A stretch of 6,206 nucleotides of DNA, taken from assembly GCA_937873555.1 (NCBI GenBank), contig CALMWN010000170.1:1-6206 (forward strand), written 5' to 3'. Below the pieces are notes generated by a model that was not told the DNA's origin, made no database searches, and saw only the letters and a list, made by a program, of their open reading frames with translations. Positions 1 to 5,460 of this stretch are shown in pieces. Every line of letters begins with the position of its first letter. Positions within the stretch are counted from its first letter, which is position 1. Made by a program: the position numbers and the translations under genes. Source of the DNA: an uncultured Clostridia bacterium. Its GTDB lineage: Bacteria > Bacillota > Clostridia > Acetivibrionales > CALMWN01.

Positions 1-46
1 CAAAAGGCTTTTGTGAGAATAAAACGGTAAAAACTCCTAACTTCAT
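1..46 (-). CDS. Sugar phosphate isomerase/epimerase family protein, N-terminal fragment (runs off left edge)
   Basis: Reading leftward from an ATG at 46-44 gives MKLGVFTVLFSQKPF and then the window ends. A strong ribosome binding site (GGGAGG on the minus strand, 55-60) lies 8 bases before the start, so this is a real gene start and too short to show as a long ORF. The opening beta-strand 'KLGVFTVLF' followed by a short polar segment is typical of the xylose-isomerase-like TIM-barrel family (IolE/IolI-type, AP endonuclease 2 fold), which isomerises or epimerises sugars and cyclitol intermediates in the cytoplasm. It lies 56 bases after the LacI-type gene on the same strand, with no terminator seen between them, so the two are probably co-transcribed. 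The family call rests on only 15 residues and on context; the substrate cannot be told. Confidence 0.65.
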   Translation of the reverse strand, partial: MKLGVFTVLFSQKPF

Positions 47-102
47 ATGACTTACCTCCCTTTATTTTTTATGGAATTTTATATTAATTTGTTTTTGAAT
101 GT

Positions 103-1092
103 TTATACGGTTGAATGTCTTATTACAAGTTCATGTTCAAGTATGAGCTTTTCTTCATAGCCCTGAAGGCTGTTAATCTTTTTGAGGAGTATATCCACGG
201 CACATTGGCCCATGTCAAACATTGGCTGAGAGATGCTCGTAACAGAGGGCTCAAAAATGCTTGTGGCCCGTGTGTCGTCAAAACCCACAACCCCTATGTC
301 TTCCGGCACCTTGAGGCCGCTCTGCTTTATGAACTTGATAGCGCCGATGGCCATCATATCTGATCCTGCAAGCACGCCATCCGGCGGTTCCTCAAGGCTG
401 AGAAACTGTCTCATGACCCTGAGGCCGCTTTTGAGTCCGTAAGTGCCCTGGCGGACAAGTTCCTCACGGAACTCAATGTTGTTGTCTGCCAATGCCTGCT
501 TATAACCTTCAAGCCTCAGCCTGGTAGAGATGTGATAATCAAAACCGTTAATAAAAGCTATCCTTTTTCTGCCGGTACGTATTAAATGCTGAACAGCCTG
601 GTAAGCAGCCAGTTTATTGTCGATTGAGATATAGGATATGTCCAGGCCGTCATAGTATTCGCTGCACAATACGACAGGATGAGTTTTTGCTATCCCGGTC
701 AGGGTCTGCTGTTCGATAGCGGACGAAACAAAAATTACGCCGTCAGCCTGACGGGATTTTAACAGGTTCAGGTAAACCTTAAGACTTTCGCTGTCGTCTT
801 CGGTATTGCACAACAGCAGGTTATATCCGTATTTGCGGGCTTTATTCTGCATGCCTCTGACCACTTCGGAAAAAAACATGTTTGATATGCTGGGAATGAT
901 AGCAAGTATCAGCTTCGTTTCCGACCTTCTCAAGTTTCTGGCAAGAAGATTGGGCTGATAGTTTAACTTTTCTATTGCTTCGCATACCCTGTCTTTTGTT
1001 TCCGGCAGAACGCTGCTGCTGTCATTTAGAACCCGGGAAACCGTTGCGACTGATACACCTGCAAGTTTTGCCACTTCTTTTATTCCAGACAT
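103..1092 (-). CDS. LacI-family transcriptional regulator
   Basis: This 329-residue protein has the usual length and layout of LacI/GalR repressors. Residues 4-23 form the helix-turn-helix (IKEVAKLAGVSVATVSRVLN), residues 47-55 are the minor-groove hinge helix (PNLLARNLR), and from about residue 60 a periplasmic-binding-protein-like sensor domain follows, with the family's SNMFFSEVVRG, GSDMMAIGA (243-251) and GVVGFDD (267-273) segments. Arg192 in the RLRLEGY stretch is where the family usually has a ligand-contacting arginine. The start at 1092 is preceded by AAGGTGA (1097-1103, minus strand). Family knowledge says it is a dimeric cytoplasmic DNA-binding protein whose affinity changes with a small sugar-like ligand. 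It sits between an isomerase/epimerase-like gene (same strand) and a divergent Gfo/Idh/MocA dehydrogenase. Matching inverted repeats lie before it and before the dehydrogenase, suggesting autoregulation and local control. The ligand is unknown. Confidence 0.95.
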   Translation of the reverse strand: MSGIKEVAKLAGVSVATVSRVLNDSSSVLPETKDRVCEAIEKLNYQPNLLARNLRRSETKLILAIIPSISNMFFSEVVRGMQNKARKYGYNLLLCNTEDDSESLKVYLNLLKSRQADGVIFVSSAIEQQTLTGIAKTHPVVLCSEYYDGLDISYISIDNKLAAYQAVQHLIRTGRKRIAFINGFDYHISTRLRLEGYKQALADNNIEFREELVRQGTYGLKSGLRVMRQFLSLEEPPDGVLAGSDMMAIGAIKFIKQSGLKVPEDIGVVGFDDTRATSIFEPSVTSISQPMFDMGQCAVDILLKKINSLQGYEEKLILEHELVIRHSTV

Positions 1093-1129
1093 GTCTTCAC
1101 CTTTTCAAAAATATTTTTCCCAAAAACCC

Positions 1130-1151
1130 ATCATGTAATTGATTACATGAT
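1130..1151. promoter_or_regulatory. Candidate LacI-family operator 1 (perfect 10-bp arms)
   Basis: The arms ATCATGTAAT and ATTACATGAT are exact reverse complements separated by two bases (TG). The core, TGTAA-N4-TTACA at 1134-1147, has the size and half-sites common for operators of LacI-family repressors in Firmicutes, though the centre is TG and not the usual CG. It overlaps the proposed -10 and start point of the repressor gene, so binding there should repress the regulator itself. Binding is inferred; the symmetry is directly visible. Confidence 0.7.
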
Positions 1152-1175
1152 ATATCATATGTTTGGTTTTTACAA
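1147..1175 (-). promoter_or_regulatory. Probable sigma-A promoter of the lacI-type gene
   Basis: On the minus strand, TTGTAA (1175-1170) is followed after 17 bases by TATCAT (1152-1147). Each hexamer matches the consensus at four of six positions, and the spacing is ideal. The -10 element overlaps the inverted repeat at 1130-1151, as expected for an autoregulated repressor. Initiation would fall near 1140, about 48 bases before the start codon. Confidence 0.45.
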
Positions 1176-1333
1176 TACTATTTAAGTATTTTTTCCTAAC
1201 TTAAAAGACACTAAAGCAATTACCTGCTGCTTGCCGACTTTCTTGAAAATAACCTGAAGACTATAGTACTGCCAGGCAAGGTTGGAATATATGCATTGGT
1301 GATTTCATAATTAAAAGCATCATAAATATTTCC

Positions 1334-1363
1334 TTGACCGTAAAATTATAACTGTGATATAAT
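1334..1363 (+). promoter_or_regulatory. Probable promoter of the oxidoreductase gene, with extended -10
   Basis: TTGACC (1334-1339) and a perfect TATAAT (1358-1363) are separated by 18 bases, and TG at 1355-1356 supplies an extended -10. Initiation would fall near 1370, giving a leader of about 110 bases with operator 2 at roughly +11 to +24. A second TATAAT at 1371-1376 has no good -35 partner and is a weaker alternative. Confidence 0.65.
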
Positions 1364-1380
1364 CGATTCGTATAATCTTG

Positions 1381-1394
1381 TGTAAACCGTTACA
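1381..1394 (+). promoter_or_regulatory. Candidate LacI-family operator 2 upstream of the oxidoreductase gene
   Basis: TGTAAACCGTTACA has the same TGTAA-N4-TTACA half-sites and spacing as the core of the operator at 1134-1147. It lies just downstream of the likely transcription start, where a bound repressor would block initiation or elongation. A further TGTAAA half-site starts at 1401, exactly 20 bases after the first. The arms are only 5 bp here, so alone it would be weak evidence; the match to the other site is what supports it. Confidence 0.6.
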
Positions 1395-1479
1395 TGGTTT
1401 TGTAAATAGATGCATTGCGGCTTCTGCCAGTAGTAATATAAGAAATATAAAAAATACAAAATGTTTGGAGGGTTGTCTT

Positions 1480-2523
1480 ATGAAAAAGGTGAGAGTGGGA
1501 ATTTTTGGAGCAGGGTCCATAGCTCAGAAACGGCATATCAGAGAAACTGCGGAAAATCCCAATGTAGAGCTGGTGGCGGTATGTGATATCGTGAAGGAGA
1601 GAGCGGAACAGGTTGCAAAGCAATATGGCATGAAAGCCTATGAAGACTATAAGGAGCTGCTGGCAAAGGAAAACATTGATGCGGTCATTGTTTGTACTCC
1701 AAACTATCTTCATGCGCCGATGAGCATTTATTCGCTGAAAGCCGGGAAGCATGTCCTCTGTGAAAAACCCATGGCAATTTCATCACTTGAAGCTGAAGAA
1801 ATGATCAGGACCGCAAAAGAAAACGGCAAATTTCTTATGATAGGCCATAACCAAAGGCTCATGAAACCGCATGTCAAGGCAAAGGAGATACTGGAAAGCG
1901 GCAAGCTTGGAAAGATTCTGACTTTCAGGACGACTTTCGGACACGGAGGGCCTGAAAGCTGGAGTGTTGCACAGTCGCTGAAAACCTGGTTCTTCAAGAA
2001 GGAAGAAGCATTCGTAGGGGCTATGGGAGACCTTGGTGTTCACAAGGCGGATTTGATAAGATGGCTTATAGGGGAGGAAATATCAGAGGTTGCCGCTTTT
2101 GTTTCCACCCTGGATAAAAAATATGATAACGGGCAACTTATAAATGTCGATGATAATGCTACCTGTATTTTAAAGACAAAAAGCGGAATTATCGGCTCTC
2201 TCATAGCCAGCTGGACTTATAAGGGCGGAGAGGACAACGGGACCATCATTTACTGTGAAAAAGGTGTGCTCAAAATAGGCTATGATCCTGAATTTCAGGT
2301 TATTGTCAATTACAAGGATGATACAAGGGATTGCTATAATGTCGGTGGTATTTCGACAAATCTCAAACAGCTGAACAGTGGCGTAAGTGACCTTTTCATC
2401 GATTGCATCCTGAACGGAAGAGAACCGGAAATTTCAGGAGATGAAGGCCTGAAGGCTTTGAATATAATACTTGCATGTCTGGAGTCGCAGGAGAAATCAA
2501 CTGTAGCAAAGGTCAAACAGTGA
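1480..2523 (+). CDS. Gfo/Idh/MocA-family NAD(P)-dependent oxidoreductase
   Basis: This 347-residue cytoplasmic dehydrogenase is of normal length for its family. An N-terminal Rossmann fold opens with VRVGIFGAGSIA (GxGxxA, residues 10-15) for NAD(P) binding. Asp36 at the end of the second strand (VAVCD) suggests preference for NAD. CTPNYLH (72-78) and CEKPM (94-98, catalytic Lys96) are family signatures. The C-terminal domain carries GDLGVHKADL (183-192), with Asp184 and His188 in the usual active-site positions. The family oxidises or reduces hydroxyls of sugars, inositols and sugar derivatives; the substrate cannot be read from sequence. The reading frame is open from 1378, but the start at 1480 is chosen because GGAGGG (1467-1472) sits 7 bases before it and the fold begins right there. 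It is divergent from the LacI-type repressor, shares its candidate operator, and ends at its own terminator, so it is probably monocistronic and sugar-responsive. Confidence 0.93.
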   Translation: MKKVRVGIFGAGSIAQKRHIRETAENPNVELVAVCDIVKERAEQVAKQYGMKAYEDYKELLAKENIDAVIVCTPNYLHAPMSIYSLKAGKHVLCEKPMAISSLEAEEMIRTAKENGKFLMIGHNQRLMKPHVKAKEILESGKLGKILTFRTTFGHGGPESWSVAQSLKTWFFKKEEAFVGAMGDLGVHKADLIRWLIGEEISEVAAFVSTLDKKYDNGQLINVDDNATCILKTKSGIIGSLIASWTYKGGEDNGTIIYCEKGVLKIGYDPEFQVIVNYKDDTRDCYNVGGISTNLKQLNSGVSDLFIDCILNGREPEISGDEGLKALNIILACLESQEKSTVAKVKQ

Positions 2524-2551
2524 TAAAAACAACTTGACAGCCGGTACAATC

Positions 2552-2593
2552 AAAATGCGGATAACACATTATGTGTTTTATCCGCATTTTTTT
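2552..2593 (+). terminator. Intrinsic terminator of the oxidoreductase gene
   Basis: A 13-bp perfect outer stem (AAAATGCGGATAA with TTATCCGCATTTT) is continued by an inner CACA/TGTG stem with a two-T bulge and a TTA loop. It is followed by a run of seven Ts at 2587-2593. It begins 28 bases after the stop codon. The A-rich left foot means it could work partly in reverse, but no minus-strand gene ends here. Confidence 0.92.
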
Positions 2594-2594
2594 G

Positions 2595-2643
2595 TTAAGC
2601 AGGAAATTCATAAAACAGCTGTAAACAGACTCAAACTGCTTAA
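2595..2643. repeat. Concentric inverted repeat between terminator and helicase promoter
   Basis: TTAAGCAG (2595-2602) and CTGCTTAA (2636-2643) are perfect 8-bp arms. The palindrome ACAGCTGT (2615-2622) sits almost exactly at their centre. It precedes the helicase promoter and touches its -35 region. No function is evident; it could be a protein site or chance. Confidence 0.4.
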
Positions 2644-2646
2644 GTT

Positions 2647-2675
2647 GTGACAATTGGCTGCCTGTATGTTATAAT
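2647..2675 (+). promoter_or_regulatory. Probable sigma-A promoter of the DEAD-box helicase gene
   Basis: GTGACA (2647-2652) and a perfect TATAAT (2670-2675) are 17 bases apart. Initiation would be near 2682, giving a leader of about 73 bases before the start codon at 2755. A palindrome starts at the last base of the -10. Confidence 0.6.
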
Positions 2676-2693
2676 TATCCGGATATCGGATAA
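2675..2693. promoter_or_regulatory. Palindrome at the helicase transcription start
   Basis: TTATCCG and CGGATAA are 7-bp perfect arms around GATAT, directly after the -10 hexamer. The position suits an operator, or a hairpin at the extreme 5' end of the mRNA if transcription starts a few bases earlier. The same heptamers also occur in the terminator stem at 2558-2584. No regulator in the window is an obvious partner. Confidence 0.4.
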
Positions 2694-2754
2694 CAATACC
2701 AATCATACAACTTGAAAACCGATAGCTTAATACAAGAAGAAAAAGGAGATTGCA

Positions 2755-3939
2755 ATGCTTGAGTTGTTTAAGACTCTGAATATGAACCCTGCTCTTGCAC
2801 AGGCCCTGAGCCTGGAGGGGATAACGGTCCCGACGGATATACAACGGAAGACAATTCCGGAAGTCCTGAAAAACAGGGATTTAATAGTACAGTCCGAGAC
2901 CGGAACCGGGAAAACTCTGGCTTACCTCCTGCCCCTGTATGAAAAACTTACACCGGCAAATAAAGAGATGCAGGCAATCATACTCGTTCCCACCCATGAG
3001 CTTGCAGTTCAGATACACAGACAGATAGAAATATTGTCCCGGAATTCCGGGTTTAAACTAAGTTCGGCAACAATAATAGGCAATGTGAACATAGACAGGC
3101 AGATAGAAAAGCTCAAAGAGCGGCCAAATATAATTGTCGGTTCCCCCGGCAGAATCCTGGAACTCATCAAGAAGAGGAAGATTTCTGCACACACAATAAA
3201 GACAATAATTCTGGATGAAGCGGACAGATTGCTGGATGACAGTAACCTTGACAATGTCAGGGCTGTAATAAAAAGCACTTTAAAGGAAAGACAACTGATG
3301 ATGTTTTCTGCAACCATATCCAAAGAATCGGAAGCACGTGCAAAGGAATTGATGAAGGAGCCGGAAATCATAAGAGGAGAAAAAAGCATATCCGTCCCCG
3401 GCTCAATTGAGCATTTCTATTTCCTCGCAGAGAAAAGGGACAAGATTGAAGTTCTAAGGAAGCTTGTAAGAATAATGAATCCGGATAAAGCCATCGTGTT
3501 TGTCGGTGAACGGGATGAAGCGGAGGTTTTTACCGCAAAGCTCAGGTTTCATGGATTAAAAGCCGGATGCATACACGGGACCAATATAAAATCCGACCGC
3601 AAAAAGACGATGGACGAATTCAGAAGCGGGAGGATACAGCTCCTTATTGCCTCTGATATCGCCGCCAGGGGGCTTCATATAGAGGGGGTCACTCATGTAT
3701 TCAACCTGAATATGCCCGAGGAACCCGGAGGTTACCTTCATAGAGTGGGGAGGACAGGCAGGAACGGCAATGCCGGAGTCGCAGTATCGATAATTACGGA
3801 CAGAGAACTGCAGATGGTAAGGCTGTTCGAAAAGGTTATGAAAATAAAAATATCTGCAAAAGCCATGTACAAGGGGAGCATAATCGATGCCAAAACACAC
3901 CGGGGAAAAAACAATCCGATGATAAATGCCAGGGATTGA
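2755..3939 (+). CDS. DEAD-box ATP-dependent RNA helicase (YfmL-like)
   Basis: This 394-residue protein is a compact two-RecA-domain helicase with little beyond the core. Visible motifs in order are: Q motif (GITVPTDIQ, Gln30), Walker A SETGTGKT (47-54), PTHEL (79-83), GSPGR (129-133), DEAD (154-157), SAT (185-187), motif IV AIVFVGERDEAE (246-257), motif V ASDIAARGLHI (299-309) and motif VI HRVGRTGR (329-336). The start at 2755 has AAGGAG (2743-2748) six bases before it. Such proteins use ATP to unwind or remodel RNA, often in ribosome assembly or cold adaptation. Size and phrases such as 'IIVGSPGRILELIKKRKI' remind me of Bacillus YfmL, a 50S-assembly helicase, but that is recall and not a search. 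The usual Asp of motif V (ARGLD) is His308 here. There is no long basic C-terminal tail or DbpA-type RNA-binding domain. It has its own promoter and converges on the NYN gene, so it is likely monocistronic. Confidence 0.95.
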   Translation: MLELFKTLNMNPALAQALSLEGITVPTDIQRKTIPEVLKNRDLIVQSETGTGKTLAYLLPLYEKLTPANKEMQAIILVPTHELAVQIHRQIEILSRNSGFKLSSATIIGNVNIDRQIEKLKERPNIIVGSPGRILELIKKRKISAHTIKTIILDEADRLLDDSNLDNVRAVIKSTLKERQLMMFSATISKESEARAKELMKEPEIIRGEKSISVPGSIEHFYFLAEKRDKIEVLRKLVRIMNPDKAIVFVGERDEAEVFTAKLRFHGLKAGCIHGTNIKSDRKKTMDEFRSGRIQLLIASDIAARGLHIEGVTHVFNLNMPEEPGGYLHRVGRTGRNGNAGVAVSIITDRELQMVRLFEKVMKIKISAKAMYKGSIIDAKTHRGKNNPMINARD

Positions 3940-4054
3940 TTCTCTTGAAGTGAGATTAACTGTATTTAAGAATGCAGCTCCATATGTTTATGAAGCTTTA
4001 ATAAAACGTTTATTCCTGTTTCCCAAGTTATTCATTCATTACAAACCATAAAAC
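3940..4054. other. Convergent intergenic region without a canonical terminator
   Basis: The helicase (plus) and NYN (minus) genes end 115 bases apart. The only hairpin I see is a weak A+T one, AATAAA-ACG-TTTATT at 4000-4014, with no proper U-tract. Neither gene therefore has an obvious intrinsic terminator, and read-through producing antisense RNA into the opposing gene is possible. Confidence 0.5.
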
Positions 4055-4843
4055 TTATATCGGTTTATTTCGGATATAAATGTGTTTGATGTGATTCTGA
4101 CCTGTCTCTCTGATATCAATCTCAAATTTCTCCAGGGACTTTATTAACGGGGTAAGCTTCGGATGACCGAAAATTCTTGGGTCAAAGTCGGGCTGCTTTT
4201 TTAAGATAAGGTTTCCTACATCTCCCAGGAATGCCCACCCGTTTTCGTCAGCCAGGTCGGTTATTGAAGACGAAATCAGGCTCACTACATCGCGCCGGAG
4301 CTTTTCCATACTGTTGGTTTCATCCGGTTCATTCCTGCGCTTTTTGGAGTCGGGTTTTTTCCTGGTACTCTTTGCAACAACATGCTCTGTTTTCACTTTC
4401 GAAGAATTGATGATTTCTATGTAAATAAACTTGTCGCAAGCTACGATAAAAGGGTTCGGGGTTTTTCTTTCGCCGATTCCGATAACCCTCATACCTGCTT
4501 CTCTAAGCCTTGTAGCAAGCCTTGTGAAGTCGCTGTCGCTTGAAACAATGCAAAATCCATCCACCTTTCCCGAGTACAGGATATCCATGGCATCAATAAT
4601 CATTGCCGAGTCGGTAGCGTTTTTTCCTGTGGTGTAGCTGTACTGCTGTACAGGCGTTATGGCATTTTCAAGCAGGACGTTCTTCCACCCGGTGAGGGTC
4701 GGTTTCGTCCAATCGCCGTATATCCTTTTAAAGGTGGGAGTCCCGTATAATGCTATTTCCTCCATCATCCCCTTTACATTGCCATAGGGGATATTGTCAG
4801 CATCAATGAGAACTGCAAGCCTTAAATCGTTTAATGTTTCCAT
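4055..4843 (-). CDS. NYN-domain (LabA/PIN-like) protein with C-terminal OST-HTH/LOTUS-like domain
   Basis: This 262-residue protein has two domains. Residues 8-143 match the NYN/LabA-DUF88 nuclease-like fold: LAVLIDADNIP (9-19, Asp14 and Asp16), KNATDSAMIIDAM (74-86, Asp78), VSSDSDFTRLATRLRE (100-115, Asp103 and Asp105) and MRVIGIG (118-124). These Asp residues are where the PIN/FLAP-like superfamily binds a metal, so the active site appears complete. A basic linker follows (160-171, RKKPDSKKRR). Residues about 181-258 resemble an OST-HTH/LOTUS domain (VVSLISSSI, GWAFLGDVGNLILKKQPDFDPRIFG, KLTPLIKSL, IYIRNK), a winged-helix module linked to RNA binding. It is probably a cytoplasmic RNA-binding protein or ribonuclease; the substrate is unknown. 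The start at 4843 has AAGGAG (4853-4858, minus strand) nine bases away. Its neighbours are a convergent RNA helicase and a divergent small Cys-rich gene. Confidence 0.9.
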   Translation of the reverse strand: METLNDLRLAVLIDADNIPYGNVKGMMEEIALYGTPTFKRIYGDWTKPTLTGWKNVLLENAITPVQQYSYTTGKNATDSAMIIDAMDILYSGKVDGFCIVSSDSDFTRLATRLREAGMRVIGIGERKTPNPFIVACDKFIYIEIINSSKVKTEHVVAKSTRKKPDSKKRRNEPDETNSMEKLRRDVVSLISSSITDLADENGWAFLGDVGNLILKKQPDFDPRIFGHPKLTPLIKSLEKFEIDIRETGQNHIKHIYIRNKPI

Positions 4844-4870
4844 AGTATTATTCTCCTTCTCTCTGACTTC

Positions 4871-4899
4871 ATATTATCAAATTCTTACAGTTTTAGCAA
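4871..4899 (-). promoter_or_regulatory. Probable sigma-A promoter of the NYN gene
   Basis: On the minus strand TTGCTA (4899-4894) and TAATAT (4876-4871) are 17 bases apart. Initiation would be near 4864, about 20 bases before the start codon, so the leader is short and holds little besides the ribosome binding site. Confidence 0.55.
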
Positions 4900-4920
4900 A
4901 TGTGATTCTCATAAGATAAA

Positions 4921-4948
4921 TTCAAAACCCGAAATCCGGTAATAATAT
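4921..4948 (+). promoter_or_regulatory. Weak candidate promoter of the small Cys-rich gene
   Basis: TAATAT (4943-4948) lies 16 bases after a poor -35, TTCAAA (4921-4926). It is placed correctly for a short leader before the ribosome binding site at 4961. The -35 is far from consensus, so another sigma factor or an activator may be involved, or the true promoter may lie elsewhere in the 127-base divergent spacer. Confidence 0.3.
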
Positions 4949-4976
4949 ATTCAAAGATACAGGAGGAGCCTTGAAT

Positions 4977-5165
4977 ATGGAATTTTGCAAATGCGGATCT
5001 ATTATAAAAGAAGGAAAATGCAGCAATGCACACTGCACGGAAAAGGACCAGAAGCGCAAAGACAGGATTGTAGATGGCATGGTCATGGATTTCAAGAAGC
5101 CTGTTTCATTCGGCGAGGCTGCGGGTTTGGCCAAAAGGATGAGAGATTCAGAGCATAACCTGTAG
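4977..5165 (+). CDS. Small Cys-rich protein, putative zinc-binding, function unknown
   Basis: This gene encodes 62 residues from the ATG at 4977. The sequence starts MEFCKCGSIIKEGKCSNAHC, with Cys4, Cys6, Cys15, His19 and Cys20 arranged like a small zinc knuckle (CxC...CxxxHC). A charged, probably helical remainder (EKDQKRKDRIVDG, then AAGLAKRMRD) follows. AGGAGGAG at 4961-4968 is a very strong ribosome binding site, which supports a real, well-translated gene. An in-frame TTG at 4971 would add two residues but lies only a few bases from that site, so I prefer the ATG. No membrane segment or signal peptide is seen. It is divergent from the NYN gene and may share its regulatory spacer. I do not recognise a characterised family; metal binding is inferred from the Cys pattern only. 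Confidence 0.75.
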   Translation: MEFCKCGSIIKEGKCSNAHCTEKDQKRKDRIVDGMVMDFKKPVSFGEAAGLAKRMRDSEHNL

Positions 5166-5184
5166 GATGTTTCAAATGCACAAT

Positions 5185-5229
5185 GTTCTGCAGACAGCCG
5201 TATCCGGAATGGACGGATGCCTGCAGAAC
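5185..5229. repeat. Long imperfect hairpin between the Cys-rich gene and the YggT-like remnant
   Basis: GTTCTGCAG (5185-5193) and CTGCAGAAC (5221-5229) pair perfectly. The inner part continues as CA.CCGT..CC against GGACGG.TG with two mismatches and a two-base bulge, leaving a GGAAT loop. It lies 20 bases after the small gene's stop, between two genes facing each other. It could act as a terminator or transcript-stabilising structure for either, but no T-run follows on either strand, so it is not a canonical one. Confidence 0.6.
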
Positions 5230-5265
5230 TGAAAACTATTTGTCCGCTGCTTCCAGGCTGTCCGG

Positions 5266-5460
5266 CTACCTCCCATCCCTGGTAGCTTTAATCCTGAAAA
5301 GGTTGACCAAACCCAGTGCAGCTACTGCATAAACTATCATTGCGATTATTGTGGCGGGTTCAAAAACAGATCTTGCTACAAGCCCACTTGTTACAAATGA
5401 ATTGAATATTCCGGAAAAAGGCGCTGTAAAGATACCGGTTATTGAGTACACAAAGGAGAA
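5266..5460 (-). pseudogene. YggT-like membrane protein, 5'-truncated remnant
   Basis: Reading leftward from about 5460, the minus strand gives FSFVYSITGIFTAPFSGIF followed by SVFEPATIIAMIVYAVAALGLVNLF, a membrane segment, and a short basic tail ending RIKATRDGR. The phrases 'YSITGIFTAPFSGIF' and 'FEPATIIAMIVYA' match what I know of the second half of small YggT-type integral membrane proteins, which are about 90-100 residues with two membrane helices. The first helix and its start are absent: an in-frame TAA lies at 5463-5461, and beyond it only A+T-rich noncoding DNA is present. A GTG at 5451 could formally start a 61-residue protein, but no ribosome binding site precedes it on that strand. 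I read it as a gene cut by an insertion or deletion at about 5461. The family assignment is from memory of conserved phrases. Confidence 0.65.

Larger units (their letters stand above)
1093..1479. promoter_or_regulatory. Divergent regulatory region between the lacI-type gene and the oxidoreductase gene
   Basis: This 387-base gene-free stretch separates two divergent genes. It holds a probable promoter and operator for the repressor at its left end (1130-1175) and a probable promoter and operator for the dehydrogenase at its right end (1334-1394), both listed separately. Between about 1195 and 1330 I see no convincing ORF, RNA gene or strong hairpin, only a tight TGCC-A-GGCA palindrome near 1268-1276 and a weak A+T hairpin (AATACT/AGTATT, 1174-1190). 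Confidence 0.75.

Noticed and set aside
1378..1479. Upstream extension of the oxidoreductase reading frame to an ATG at 1378
   Set aside because: It would overlap the promoter and operator, its 34 extra residues do not look like the family, and the ATG at 1480 has a good GGAGGG site and begins directly with the Rossmann strand.
3009..3389. 126-codon open frame on the minus strand inside the helicase gene
   Set aside because: It lies wholly antisense to a gene with all DEAD-box motifs, its Ser/Leu/Ile-rich translation is typical of a shadow frame, and no ribosome binding site supports it. The same reasoning applies to the minus frames at 3556-3900, 1728-2043 and 1390-1752.
4000..4014. AATAAA-ACG-TTTATT as a bidirectional terminator
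   Set aside because: The stem is six A/T pairs only, without a U-tract, too weak to call a terminator.
4922..5134. 70-codon minus-strand frame opposite the small Cys-rich gene
   Set aside because: The plus-strand gene has a strong AGGAGGAG site and an organised Cys pattern; the minus frame has neither start signal nor recognisable features.
5266..5451. Intact 61-residue membrane protein starting at GTG 5451
   Set aside because: There is no ribosome binding site on that strand, and the sequence starts mid-domain relative to YggT-type proteins, so I treat it as a truncated remnant.
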